64,000 nt of DNA from Chromobacterium phragmitis (GTDB taxonomy: Bacteria; Pseudomonadota; Gammaproteobacteria; Burkholderiales; Chromobacteriaceae). Position numbers and translations under genes: made by a program. The first letter of the stretch is position 1. Every line of letters starts with the position of its first letter. The notes under the pieces were generated by a model, which was given only the letters and a program-made list of their open reading frames with translations, did no database searches and was not told the origin of the DNA. The stretch is taken from the NCBI RefSeq assembly GCF_003325475.1, contig NZ_CP029495.1:3348001-3412000 (forward strand), read 5' to 3'. Below are positions 27,491-41,403 of this stretch, one piece after another.

Positions 27491-29149
27491 ATGCTGACTT
27501 ACTCCGCTCAGGCCAACGCATTGGCCAAGCCGACCGAAAAACCCTGGATGCTGTTGCTGCTGTGCTTCATCTGGCTGTGGCCCGGCATTCTGGGGCACGA
27601 TCCCTGGAAGCCGGACGAGCCTTTCGTGTTGGCTGTCGCGCAGGGCATGCTGGACAGCGGCAACTGGCTGTTGCCCATGCTCAACGGCGCGCCTTATCTC
27701 GATAATGCGCCCTTGTATTACTGGTTGGCAGCCGGCTGCATCAAGCTGTTCTCGCCCTGGCTGCTGCCGGCGCATGACGCGGCCAGGCTGGCGACGCCGC
27801 TATTGATGTCGCTGTCGCTGTTGCTGGCTGGCATGGCCGGGCGCGACTTGATAGGCCGCCGCCATGGCCGCAGCGTGGTGATGATCCTGATCGGCTGCAT
27901 CGGCCTGGTGGAGTCCGGGCATCAGCTGACGCCGAATGTCGCCGCCTTCGCCGGCCTGTCCGCCGCGTTCTATGCGCTGGCGCTGGCGCTGCGTTCGCCT
28001 GGCCTTGCCGGCGCGGTCCTGGGCGCGGCCAGCGTGGCCACCTTCCTGGGAGGCAGTCTGCTGGACCTGGCCCTGATCTGGCTGGTGGCGCTGATGTTGC
28101 CGGCGTTCAGCGGCTGGCGGCGCAAGAATTACGCGATCACCTTGTTGCTGGCCTTGCTGCTGGCGCTGCCAGCCATCTTGGTGTGGCCGATGCTGTTGCA
28201 TAGGCTGTATCCGGCAGTGTACGCAGAGTGGTGGGGCGGCTATGCACTGGGCCAGACCAGCGGTTTCCATCATGTCCGGCTGTTCCATGATTTCGGCTAT
28301 TACAGCCTCAACATCCTGTGGTTCGCCTTCCCGGCCTGGCCGCTGGCGCTGTGGACGCTGTATCGGAATCGCCAGCTGCAATCGGCCAGGTTGCAGCTGC
28401 CCTTGTTGTTCGGCTTGATGATGGCGGTGCTGCTCACGTTGTCCGACCGAACCAACATCACCGACGCGATGCCGCTGCTGTTGCCGCTGGCGGTGCTGGC
28501 CGCGGTGGAGCTGGACAATCTGCGGCGCGGCGCGGCCGCCTTCCTCAACTGGTTCGCGCTGATGACCTTTGGATTGTTCGGCCTGCTGGTATGGCTGGGC
28601 TGGGCGGCGATGAACTACGGCTGGCCGGAAGGGCTGGCCGGAAGGGCGCAGTATTTCAGCCCGTTCTACCAGCCGCACGTATCCTGGCCGCAGGCCGCCG
28701 GCGGCCTGATCGCCACGCTGGTATGGCTGTGGGCGCTGACCCGGCCCCATCTGCGCGGACGGCAGGCGATCACCAACTGGACGGCTGGGCTGACGTTGCT
28801 GTGGGGGCTGGGCATGTCGCTGTGGCTGCCTTGGTTCGATGCGGCGAAGAGCTACCGCCCAGTGGTGGAGAGCATGCTGCGCAAGTTGCCGGCCACCGCC
28901 ACCTGCATCGCCACCGAAAACCGCAACAGCCTGGCCCAGATCAGTTGGCGCTACTACGCCGGCATCGACTTGCTCTCGTTCCCGGCGGGCGAGGCGCCGC
29001 CCTGCGAGTACTGGCTGGTGGTGCGCAACAGCGAGGAGGGCGTGGCAGAACCCGGCTGGCAGGTGTTGTGGACCGGCAACCGGCCGCGCGAGCAGAACAT
29101 GACTTTCGCGCTGCTGCAGCGGCTGCCGCCGCCCAAAGCCGCCAAGTAG
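27491..29149 (+). CDS. ArnT/PMT-like GT39-family membrane glycosyltransferase
   Basis: 552 aa with about 11-12 membrane segments. It would use a lipid-linked sugar and transfer it on the periplasmic side to lipid A or protein. The first periplasmic loop has HDPWKPDEPFVLAVAQGMLDSG, the Asp/Glu motif of the family, then NGAPYLDNAPLYYWLAAG. The C-terminal ~90 residues form a soluble periplasmic domain with YYAGIDLLSFPAGEAPPCEYW. Compared with ArnT the catalytic D-E pair is kept. It pairs with the preceding glycosyltransferase (6-bp gap). Neither substrate nor acceptor can be told from sequence. Confidence 0.82.
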   Translation: MLTYSAQANALAKPTEKPWMLLLLCFIWLWPGILGHDPWKPDEPFVLAVAQGMLDSGNWLLPMLNGAPYLDNAPLYYWLAAGCIKLFSPWLLPAHDAARLATPLLMSLSLLLAGMAGRDLIGRRHGRSVVMILIGCIGLVESGHQLTPNVAAFAGLSAAFYALALALRSPGLAGAVLGAASVATFLGGSLLDLALIWLVALMLPAFSGWRRKNYAITLLLALLLALPAILVWPMLLHRLYPAVYAEWWGGYALGQTSGFHHVRLFHDFGYYSLNILWFAFPAWPLALWTLYRNRQLQSARLQLPLLFGLMMAVLLTLSDRTNITDAMPLLLPLAVLAAVELDNLRRGAAAFLNWFALMTFGLFGLLVWLGWAAMNYGWPEGLAGRAQYFSPFYQPHVSWPQAAGGLIATLVWLWALTRPHLRGRQAITNWTAGLTLLWGLGMSLWLPWFDAAKSYRPVVESMLRKLPATATCIATENRNSLAQISWRYYAGIDLLSFPAGEAPPCEYWLVVRNSEEGVAEPGWQVLWTGNRPREQNMTFALLQRLPPPKAAK

Positions 29150-29166
29150 GGACGCTCATGGAAAGG

Positions 29167-29202
29167 GAGCCGCGCCGGACGCATGCCGGCGCGGCTCTTT
29201 TC
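29167..29202 (+). terminator. Terminator after the ArnT-like gene
   Basis: GAGCCGCGCCGG, 7-base loop, CCGGCGCGGCTC then TTTT, 17 bp after the stop. The LysR gene converges from the other side. Confidence 0.88.
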
Positions 29203-29244
29203 ATGGCGGGGCGGCGAAAGGCTTTCGGGCGGCAGGCTTTCCGG

Positions 29245-30135
29245 CTAGGCGCGCTCGATGTAGTCCAGCATGCCCGCCACCAGCGCGTCGAACGCCGTCT
29301 TGCAGGCGGGACTGTGCCGCAGGTCCTCGTGCATGGTGATCCAGGTGTCCAAACGCAGCGCGTAGCGATCAGGCAGAATGCGCCGCAAGCCATCCCGCCG
29401 CGCCAGGGGCAACTGGCAGAAGCCGATGCCGGCGCCGGCGCGCAACAGCGCGAGCTGGGCCAGATCGCTGTCGCTGCGCAAGGCAAAACGCTCGCGGTCC
29501 AAGCCGGGCATCCATTTGGCCGCTTCCCGTTGGAAGGCGCTGGGCTGGTCGAAGCCGATCAGGCTGTGTCGGCCCAGATCTTCAACTTCGAAAGGCTCGC
29601 CGCGCTCGGCCAAGTAGGCGGGGGCGGCGAACAGGCCGATCTCGATGTCGCCGATGGGGCGGGCGATCAATTGCGACTGTCGCGGACGCGTCATGCGCAC
29701 AGCGATATCCGCCTCGCGTTGCAATAGGTCTTGCGCGCGGTTGCTTGGAACCAATTCTATCGTGATTCCCGGATGGCTGCGGCGCAGCGCCGCCAGCATG
29801 GGTGGCAGCACTTCCGCGCCGACTACTTCGCTGGCTGTGATTCGCACCACGCCGCTTGGATCGTTGCCTTGGCAGGACGCCATCCTCTCCAGCGCCGCCG
29901 CGTGGCTGGCCATGGCCTCCGCATGCGGGCGCAGCGTCTGCGCCGCGTTTGTCGGCAGCAGCCCGCCAGGAAAGCGGGTAAACAGAGAAATGCCCAGCGC
30001 GGCTTCCAGCGCGTCGATATGCCTGCCTAGCGTCGGCTGGGTCTGGCCCAGCGTCCGCGCCGCGGCGGACAGCGACCCCTCCCGCAGCACGGCGAGAAAG
30101 GAACGGTATAGTTGCCAGTCTATCGTGTTGTCCAT
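29245..30135 (-). CDS. LysR-family transcriptional regulator
   Basis: 296 aa. Helix-turn-helix at residues 8-65 (FLAVLREGSLSAAARTLGQTQPTLGRHIDALEAALG, split at the turn), then a LysR effector domain (VRITASEVVGAEVLPPML, VRMTRPRQSQLIARPIG). The group of regulators with GVVRITAS typically controls a divergent gene. Here that is the SDR-type gene at 30232, with 96 bp of AT-rich DNA between the two starts. Inducer unknown. Confidence 0.92.
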   Translation of the reverse strand: MDNTIDWQLYRSFLAVLREGSLSAAARTLGQTQPTLGRHIDALEAALGISLFTRFPGGLLPTNAAQTLRPHAEAMASHAAALERMASCQGNDPSGVVRITASEVVGAEVLPPMLAALRRSHPGITIELVPSNRAQDLLQREADIAVRMTRPRQSQLIARPIGDIEIGLFAAPAYLAERGEPFEVEDLGRHSLIGFDQPSAFQREAAKWMPGLDRERFALRSDSDLAQLALLRAGAGIGFCQLPLARRDGLRRILPDRYALRLDTWITMHEDLRHSPACKTAFDALVAGMLDYIERA

Positions 30136-30231
30136 GCATAAATGTATGGGTGATATGCCATTTTAGTCAATTCCGTATTGATGGACTCCGCCATAGCATG
30201 GCTGCACCGATACAAATCAAGGAGCAGAACC

Positions 30232-31200
30232 ATGATCACAAGAGAAACGGCATTGGTGGTGGGCGCGGCAGGCGGCATAGGCGGAGAGGCGGCGCGCCAG
30301 TTGCGCGACGCGGGCTGGGAAGTGCGCGGTCTGGCGCGAGGGCTGGAGCAGCCGGTCCAGATTCGCGACGGCATCGTCTGGATACGAGGCGACGCGATGC
30401 GGCCGGACGATGTGGCCAAGGCGGCGGAGGGCTGCGCGGCCATCGTCCATGCGGTGAATCCGCCCGGCTACCGCAACTGGTCGGAACGGGTGCTGCCCAT
30501 GCTGGACAACACCATCGCCGCGGCGAAGCGCGAGGGCGCCATCGCCGTGCTGCCTGGCACCGTGTACAACTACGGACCGGATGCGTTTCCCCTCATCAGA
30601 GAGGAGGCGCCACAGCGCCCGATGACTCGCAAGGGCGCGATACGGGTGGAAATGGAAGCCCGCCTCCGCGCTTATGCGGCCGACGGCGGCAAGGCGCTGA
30701 TCGTGCGCGCCGGCGACTTCTTCGGCCCCAGAGCGGGCAATAACTGGTTTTCGCAAGGCCTGGTCAAACCCGGCAAGCCGATACGCCGCATCCAGAATCC
30801 GGCTGCGCCCGGCGTTGGGCATCAATGGGCTTATCTGCCGGATGTGGCGCGCAACATCGTCGCGTTGCTGGAGCGGCGCGAATCGCTAGAGCCATTCGCC
30901 TCTTTCCATTTGGGCGGTCATTGGGATGCGGACGGCGAGCAGATGGCGCAGGCCATCTGTCGCGCATTGCGACGGCACGGGGTGGACGCCAAGGTGAGCG
31001 CCTTTCCATGGCGGCTGATCCGGCTGATCTCGCCGTTCAACGCCACGCTGCGGGAAATGATGGAAATGCGCTACCTGTGGCGCCAGCCGGTGCGGATGGA
31101 TAACGGCAAGCTGCTCGGCGTGCTGGGGCGAGAATGGGTGACGCCGCTGGACGAGGCGGTGGAAGCGACGTTGAAGGGCTTGGGTTGCTTGCCGGAGTGA
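30232..31200 (+). CDS. NAD(P)-dependent epimerase/dehydratase-like protein
   Basis: 322-aa extended short-chain dehydrogenase. The nucleotide loop is VVGAAGGIGGEAARQL (GxxGxxG) at residues 9-24. The active site has YNYGPDAFPL instead of a clear YxxxK, so it is of the atypical extended group. LIVRAGDFFGPRAGNNWF matches the substrate-side motif of the family. Ribosome site AAGGAG 8 nt before ATG 30232; the open frame upstream to 30178 lies in the regulatory region. Probably under the divergent LysR. Substrate unknown. Confidence 0.85.
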   Translation: MITRETALVVGAAGGIGGEAARQLRDAGWEVRGLARGLEQPVQIRDGIVWIRGDAMRPDDVAKAAEGCAAIVHAVNPPGYRNWSERVLPMLDNTIAAAKREGAIAVLPGTVYNYGPDAFPLIREEAPQRPMTRKGAIRVEMEARLRAYAADGGKALIVRAGDFFGPRAGNNWFSQGLVKPGKPIRRIQNPAAPGVGHQWAYLPDVARNIVALLERRESLEPFASFHLGGHWDADGEQMAQAICRALRRHGVDAKVSAFPWRLIRLISPFNATLREMMEMRYLWRQPVRMDNGKLLGVLGREWVTPLDEAVEATLKGLGCLPE

Positions 31201-31274
31201 TTTTATTGGGGAGACTGGCGGCATTTCGCACAAAAAGGAATCATGGGAGCGGCGGATAAATGGGAGGCAGGCGT

Positions 31275-32123
31275 TTACTTCTCACTCAATCCTGCGAGAA
31301 TATGAGTCTTCTGCTCATCGGAAATCGGCAAGACCGAAATCAGTTTCTCTTTGGCTACGCCCGGAATGTGCTGGGAGATATTGCCGATGTCGGATGGCAG
31401 CGCCGGATTGTCCGGGTTTTGCATCAAGTGACGGGCGCAGTCTATGGCGATCTGCGCGATATGGGTGCGGGGCCGATCTACGCCGCGGATCAACTGGCTG
31501 ATCATTTGTGGCAATTGCCAGACATCGGCCAAGACCAGCGTCAATTGCCGGAAGGTGAATCCGGCGGAATTCAATTGGGCGAGGCCGGTTCGATTGGCTC
31601 GCCCGGATTCGAATTCCGCGATGGCTCCGGTCGGCAATTCCGGCGCGAAATGCCACAGCAGCAATTCGCCGGTTTCGGAAAGCAGGGTGGCCAGCGAGAT
31701 TTCCTCCGGCGAGGCGTCGGAACGGAAATTGGACCAGGCGCGGGCGATGCTGGAGGCCAAGACCGCGGTGGAAACGGCGGCTTGCCAGCCCGGGTGGTCG
31801 ACATGGACAACCGGGCTTCCCGCTATCAGCGAATACAATTCATCGCTGCCCAGCTGGAGTATGGTGGCGAGTTGGGTGGTGGTTTCCTTGCCCAGGCGCC
31901 GGGAGCGGTGCCTTTCGGCCTCTATCAGCAGCTTGACGGCCAGATAAGGGTCGTCATGCACGAATTCGGCTAGTTCTCTCGGCGAAAACTCCGGGGCGTC
32001 CTTGCCTTGCGACTTCAGCGACTGGAACATGTCCCGGGTCGCCAACAGAACAGGTATTTCCTTGTCTTTCAGGTAAGCCGCCCACTGTTCAACACCCCAG
32101 CTTTGCTGGTGCCGACTCAACAT
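31275..32123 (-). CDS. HDOD-domain signalling protein
   Basis: 282 aa. HDOD (HD-related output domain) from about residue 25 to 225, with FSPRELAEFVHDDPYLAVKLLIEAE, and a degenerate HD region (LLSETGELLLWHF). It lacks the metal-binding HD residues, as usual for HDOD, which is thought to be a regulatory scaffold in second-messenger signalling. The N-terminal 25 residues include WGVEQWAAYLKDKEIPVL. The frame is open to 32396, but GGAGC before ATG 32123 marks the start. No neighbour clearly connected. Confidence 0.82.
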   Translation of the reverse strand: MLSRHQQSWGVEQWAAYLKDKEIPVLLATRDMFQSLKSQGKDAPEFSPRELAEFVHDDPYLAVKLLIEAERHRSRRLGKETTTQLATILQLGSDELYSLIAGSPVVHVDHPGWQAAVSTAVLASSIARAWSNFRSDASPEEISLATLLSETGELLLWHFAPELPTGAIAEFESGRANRTGLAQLNSAGFTFRQLTLVLADVWQLPQMISQLIRGVDRPRTHIAQIAIDCARHLMQNPDNPALPSDIGNISQHIPGVAKEKLISVLPISDEQKTHILAGLSEK

Positions 32124-32442
32124 ACTTGCTCCGCTCAGAAAACGCCGCTTGCCGTCTTTGCGAAGACGCTCAAACGATATTCGCGCGCGGTCCGCGGCGT
32201 GGAAGACCTTTGCCTCTTCGCTTAATAATAAGCCAGTTTTCCGTACTCGGCGATTAAAAACGGATGGCGGCCTCAATGGATATCCGATGCCAGGCCCAGG
32301 CTGGGGATGGGCGTCTGAATCCTCGCGGTATGGGAATGGCCAAGCGAGTCGCCTAAACGGATGCCGGGCGGCGTTTGCCCGCATGGTTTTCGGCAACGTG
32401 ATTCTTTCCGCTATGGCCGGCTGGCGATTTCGGCGCGCGCCA
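32124..32442. other. Gene-free stretch upstream of the HDOD gene
   Basis: About 320 bp. The part next to the HDOD gene (32150-32280) is moderately AT-rich and likely contains its promoter. The rest has no open frame with a ribosome site or recognisable product and no clear repeat. Confidence 0.5.
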
Positions 32443-32475
32443 ATGAAAAACGAGGACGGCGGCCCTCGTTTTTCA
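32443..32475 (-). terminator. Terminator at the end of the liu-aacS operon
   Basis: ATGAAAAACGAGG, 7-base loop, then exact complement CCTCGTTTTTCAT, 10 bp after the aacS stop. T run present on the minus strand. Confidence 0.9.
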
Positions 32476-32484
32476 TGGATGGAT

Positions 32485-34446
<1,962 letters not shown>

Positions 34447-34512
34447 GGTTTCTCCTGTGCGCGGCCCGCGGTATGGCTTTGGCTTGACGGGGCGGGCCGG
34501 CTGGTATGGTTT

Positions 34513-35406
34513 TCAGCTCTGGCGGCCGAGCGCGTGCGCCAGCTTGGAGGCGGGGGGCTTGCCCAGCGCGTCGGCGATGAACCAGGCGACGTCCACCAGT
34601 TTAGTGAGATCTATGCCGCTGTGGTAGCCCTCGCCGGCCAGCAGGTAGGCCACGTCTTCGGTGGCGACGTTGCCGGACGCGCCGCGCGCGTACGGGCAGC
34701 CGCCCAATCCGGCGACCGATGCATCGAACACGCGCAGCCCCGCATCAAGCGCCGCGCGGATGTTGGCGACGGCCATGCCGTAGGTGTCGTGGAAGTGTCC
34801 CGCCAGTTGCTTGGCCGGCAGCGCGTCCAGCACCGCGTCCAGCATTTCCCGCACCGACGCCGGCGTGCCCACGCCTATGGTGTCGCCCAGCGAGATTTCA
34901 TAGCAGCCCATGTCGGCCAGCGCCCTGGCCACTTCGGCCACTTTGCCGGGCGCGATCTTGCCTTCGTAGGGGCAGCCGGCCACGCAGGACACATAGCCGC
35001 GCACCTTGACGCCGGCGTCCCGCGCGCGGCGGGCCACGCTCTCGAAGCGGCGCAGGCTTTCTGCGATGCTGGCGTTGATGTTTTTCTGGCTGAAGCTCTC
35101 GCTGGCCGCGCCGAACACGGCGATCTCGCGCGCGCCGGCCGCCAGCGCCGCGTCCAGCCCCCGGTCGTTGGGCACCAGCACCGGATAGGCGATGGGGCCG
35201 GAGGCGTCCAGCGCGGCCAGCACCTCGGCGCTGCCGGCCATTTGCGGCACCCACTTGGGCGAGACGAAGGCGCCGGCCTCGATAGCGGACAGGCCGGTTT
35301 CGGACAACCTGCGGATCAGCTCCAGCTTGATTTCCGCGCTCAGCGGCAGTTTCTCGTTTTGCAGCCCGTCGCGCGGACCGACTTCCACAATCTTGACGCT
35401 TTGCAT
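34513..35406 (-). CDS. liuE: Hydroxymethylglutaryl-CoA lyase
   Basis: 297 aa. Splits HMG-CoA into acetyl-CoA and acetoacetate, last step of leucine breakdown. The N-terminal VEVGPRDGLQNEK holds the metal/catalytic Arg-Asp; HFHDTYGMAVANI supplies the metal His pair, and SVAGLGGCPYARGASGNVATED is the family signature with the catalytic Cys. The open frame extends upstream to 35682, but ATG 35406 (MQSVKIVEVGPRDG) is the normal start and lies 10 bp past the stop of the GyrI-like gene. Full family length. Confidence 0.95.
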   Translation of the reverse strand: MQSVKIVEVGPRDGLQNEKLPLSAEIKLELIRRLSETGLSAIEAGAFVSPKWVPQMAGSAEVLAALDASGPIAYPVLVPNDRGLDAALAAGAREIAVFGAASESFSQKNINASIAESLRRFESVARRARDAGVKVRGYVSCVAGCPYEGKIAPGKVAEVARALADMGCYEISLGDTIGVGTPASVREMLDAVLDALPAKQLAGHFHDTYGMAVANIRAALDAGLRVFDASVAGLGGCPYARGASGNVATEDVAYLLAGEGYHSGIDLTKLVDVAWFIADALGKPPASKLAHALGRQS

Positions 35407-35416
35407 GGCTTGGCTT

Positions 35417-35926
35417 TCAACGCTTGGGCTGAACGGGGATGTAAATGTCCATTTGCAGGCTGGGCTGGCCAGGGGCGCAGCGGCCGTCGTAGCGCTCGAA
35501 GGAGGCGCCGATGGCGTGCTCCCATTTGGCGGACGCGGGCAGCCACTGCCCGTAGATGTGCTGCCAGGTTGCGACGATGGCTTCGCCGAACCGGGCCGGA
35601 TCGGCCGCCGGCGGCGTGGTGAACACCGCGTATTTGGCCGGCGGCAGGGCGCGGCGCTCGCTGTCGGCGGGCGGCTCGCCATCGGCCGGGCATTCCATGG
35701 CGATCAGGTAGCGGAAACTGCCGTCCGCCGGGTTGAAGTCGCAGGTGACGCCGTATTCCGGAGCGTGCGGCCTGCCCAGCGACTCCAGCAGCGGTTGTCG
35801 CAGCCGCTGGGCGTAATCGTTCCAGAAGGCCGGAATCTGGCGCAGGTTGTCGCCGTTTTCCAGCCGGGTATCGATGCCGTAGCCGGCCAGGGCCAGGCCG
35901 GGGTGATTGATGATGACGGGGTCCAT
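35417..35926 (-). CDS. GyrI-like effector-binding domain protein
   Basis: 169 aa consisting of one SOUL/GyrI-type effector-binding domain, as in the C-terminus of AraC/MerR regulators (YGVTCDFNPADGSFRYLIAME, then FTTPPAADPARFGEAIVATWQHI and the closing MDIYIPV). No DNA-binding domain is present. Stand-alone members bind small ligands or hydrolyse some. It lies inside the liu operon between liuD/TPR and liuE, with 11-bp and 10-bp gaps, so it is cotranscribed. A role in handling a pathway intermediate is inference. Confidence 0.8.
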   Translation of the reverse strand: MDPVIINHPGLALAGYGIDTRLENGDNLRQIPAFWNDYAQRLRQPLLESLGRPHAPEYGVTCDFNPADGSFRYLIAMECPADGEPPADSERRALPPAKYAVFTTPPAADPARFGEAIVATWQHIYGQWLPASAKWEHAIGASFERYDGRCAPGQPSLQMDIYIPVQPKR

Positions 35927-35937
35927 GGCGGGTCTCG

Positions 35938-36420
35938 TTACCAGGTTCGGTCAAGGTCTTCCGCGTAAAAGCGGATGGCGCGGCGGTAGGCTCGGATGCC
36001 GTGATCGGCGCTGCCGTCCGCCAACAGGGTGAGCAAGCTTTGCGTGGCTTCCTTGTGCTGGCCGCGGTTGTACAGCGCCATCGCCAGAAAGGCGCGCAGC
36101 GCGTGGTGTTGCGGAAACAGCCCGCTTCCTTCGCGCAGCGCGGCTTCAGCCGCGTCGAAGCGGCCCAGCGCGCGGTGGCTGCTGCCCAGGCCCAGCCAGG
36201 CCTCGGCCGCCGCGTCGCCGCTCAGGCCCAACTCCAGCGCCTGCTGGTAGTGGGGGATGGCTTCGGCTTCCAGGCCCAGGCTGTCGTGGATGCAAGCGCA
36301 GAGATAATGCAGCTCGGCATGCTGCGGCTGTTGCCGCAGCAGTTCCAGCGTCTGCCGGCGCGCGGCTTCATGCTCGCCGCGCTGGCGCAGCTGTTGGATG
36401 GCTTCCAGGGCGATATGCAT
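35938..36420 (-). CDS. Small TPR-repeat protein in the liu operon
   Basis: 160 aa, about four tetratricopeptide repeats (for example AELHYLCACIHDSLGLEAEA, then AEAWLGLGSSHRALGRFDAA and ALRAFLAMALYNRGQHKEA). Cytoplasmic, no signal peptide. The frame continues upstream to a TTG at 36468 that would overlap the liuD stop by 14 nt; ATG 36420 has AAGGA too close for ideal use, so the start is uncertain and translation coupled to liuD is possible. Probably a scaffold; nothing shows its partner. Confidence 0.72.
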   Translation of the reverse strand: MHIALEAIQQLRQRGEHEAARRQTLELLRQQPQHAELHYLCACIHDSLGLEAEAIPHYQQALELGLSGDAAAEAWLGLGSSHRALGRFDAAEAALREGSGLFPQHHALRAFLAMALYNRGQHKEATQSLLTLLADGSADHGIRAYRRAIRFYAEDLDRTW

Positions 36421-36454
36421 ATCCTTGTCTTTGCTTGTTATTGAAATGACTTCG

Positions 36455-38410
<1,956 letters not shown>

Positions 38411-38544
38411 GGCGGTCTCCCGCGGCGAAACCGCCCCGGCGCTTGCGCGCCGGCAGGCGATTTTGCTGCGCAGCTGCGCAGCCCTGCGGCTGCTGGTCAC
38501 CGCGGTTGGCGATCAGGATTTTATTGAACATGGCTTTGTCCGGG

Positions 38545-39333
38545 TTATTCCTGCCATTTCGGCGCGCGTTTTTCGAAGAATGAAGCCAGGCCTTCGCGCG
38601 CTTCGTCGCCGGCGCGGATGGACGCGATGCGCATGGCGGTGCGTTCGAGCAATTGGTCGTCCCAGGGCGAGCCTTCGCGCAGCTCCGCCAACAGCAGCTT
38701 GGCCTCGCGCAGCGCGCCGGGCGCGCCCTTGGCCAGCTCCTCGGCGACCTCGGCCACCCGCTCGTCCAGCAGCGCCTCGCTGACCAGTTCGTGTATCAGG
38801 CCCAGCTTCAGCGCGGTGCCGGCGGTGATGCGCTCGGCGGACAGGAAATAACGCCTGGCCTGGCGCCAGCCTATCGCGTCGGCGACATAGGGGCCGATGG
38901 TGGCCGGGATCAGGCCCAGCCGCACTTCGGTCAACGCGAACTTGGCGGCGTCGGTGGCGATGGCTACATCGCAGGCGGCCGCCAATCCGGTGCCGCCGGC
39001 CATGGCCGCGCCGTGGATGCGGGCGATCACCGGCTTGGCGCTGCGGTAGACGCTTTTCAGCATGGCGGCCAGCTTTTGCGCGTCGGCCAGGTTTTCCTCT
39101 TCCGTGTAGCCGGCGGCTCGGCGCATCCAGTCCAGGTCCGCGCCGGCGCAGAAGCTCTTGCCGCGGCCTGCCAGCACGATGACGCGGATGGATTCGTCAC
39201 GGTTCAGTTGCCGCATCGCCTCGCTCAGTTCGGCGATCAACACTTCGTTCAACGCGTTGTGCAGCTCCGGCCGGTTCAGCCAGACGGTGGCGATCTTGCC
39301 GCTGTGTTCGATTTGCAGCGTGGTGTAGCTCAT
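38545..39333 (-). CDS. liuC: Methylglutaconyl-CoA hydratase
   Basis: 262-aa crotonase-fold enzyme that hydrates 3-methylglutaconyl-CoA to HMG-CoA. The oxyanion-hole blocks are GRGKSFCAGADLDWM and HGAAMAGGTGLAAACDVAIA; SEARLG-type TEVRLGLIPATIGPYV follows. Tandem ATGs at 39336 and 39333; the second has the better spacing to AAGGAG. 10 bp downstream of liuB. The identity as LiuC rests on its place between liuB and liuD. Confidence 0.92.
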   Translation of the reverse strand: MSYTTLQIEHSGKIATVWLNRPELHNALNEVLIAELSEAMRQLNRDESIRVIVLAGRGKSFCAGADLDWMRRAAGYTEEENLADAQKLAAMLKSVYRSAKPVIARIHGAAMAGGTGLAAACDVAIATDAAKFALTEVRLGLIPATIGPYVADAIGWRQARRYFLSAERITAGTALKLGLIHELVSEALLDERVAEVAEELAKGAPGALREAKLLLAELREGSPWDDQLLERTAMRIASIRAGDEAREGLASFFEKRAPKWQE

Positions 39334-39343
39334 CATCCGCTCC

Positions 39344-40942
<1,599 letters not shown>

Positions 40943-40955
40943 ATGGTTTACCTTG

Positions 40956-41300
40956 TCATTCGGCGTCGACGAACCACACCGCGGCGATCAATCCATCGGC
41001 GTTGACGTCGTAGATGGCGACGGCGCGAAAGCGGTTTTCGCCGTCCAGCGTCACGTCTTCATGGTCGATGACGCGGCTGCCCTGCACGATGCGATGCAGC
41101 AGCGCGGCGTGCAGCTTGGGCAAGTTGAAGCGCTTGTTGGCGTAGTGGTCGGCCAGCGCGGCGCGGCCATGCAGGCTCAGCGTCATGGCCGGCAGGCGGT
41201 AAACCTTGACGTCCTCGGCGTAGCAGGCGGCGAAGGCTTCAAGGTTGCGGGCGTTGTAGGCGTCCAGCTGGGCCTGGACGATGTGTTCGGCGGCGGTCAT
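40956..41300 (-). CDS. NTF2-like (SnoaL/DUF4440 type) protein
   Basis: 114 aa cone-shaped NTF2-like fold. N-terminal helix IVQAQLDAYNARNLEAFAACYAEDV, then strand-rich half ending AIYDVNADGLIAAVWFVDAE. Such small proteins bind ligands or act as isomerases/dehydratases. Located between liuA and liuB in the same direction, 103 bp after liuA, 13 bp before liuB. A similar small gene is known at this place in some beta-proteobacterial liu operons; its function is not established. Confidence 0.82.
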   Translation of the reverse strand: MTAAEHIVQAQLDAYNARNLEAFAACYAEDVKVYRLPAMTLSLHGRAALADHYANKRFNLPKLHAALLHRIVQGSRVIDHEDVTLDGENRFRAVAIYDVNADGLIAAVWFVDAE

Positions 41301-41403
41301 GTTCGAGTTTCCTGAGCGTTGCCGGAAAGTAGTGGGAGGCGGCAGGAGAAAAGGCCTGAGGCAAGGCTGCGCAACGCGGCATCAGGCATTTTATCCGCCG
41401 CGC

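Noticed and set aside
38412..38531. The upstream ATG copy at 38531 as the true start of liuD
   Set aside because: It is 121 bp from the gene start, so it is out of frame, and its frame stops after 43 codons. The ATG at 38410 has a good GGGAG site and the biotin carboxylase N-terminus.
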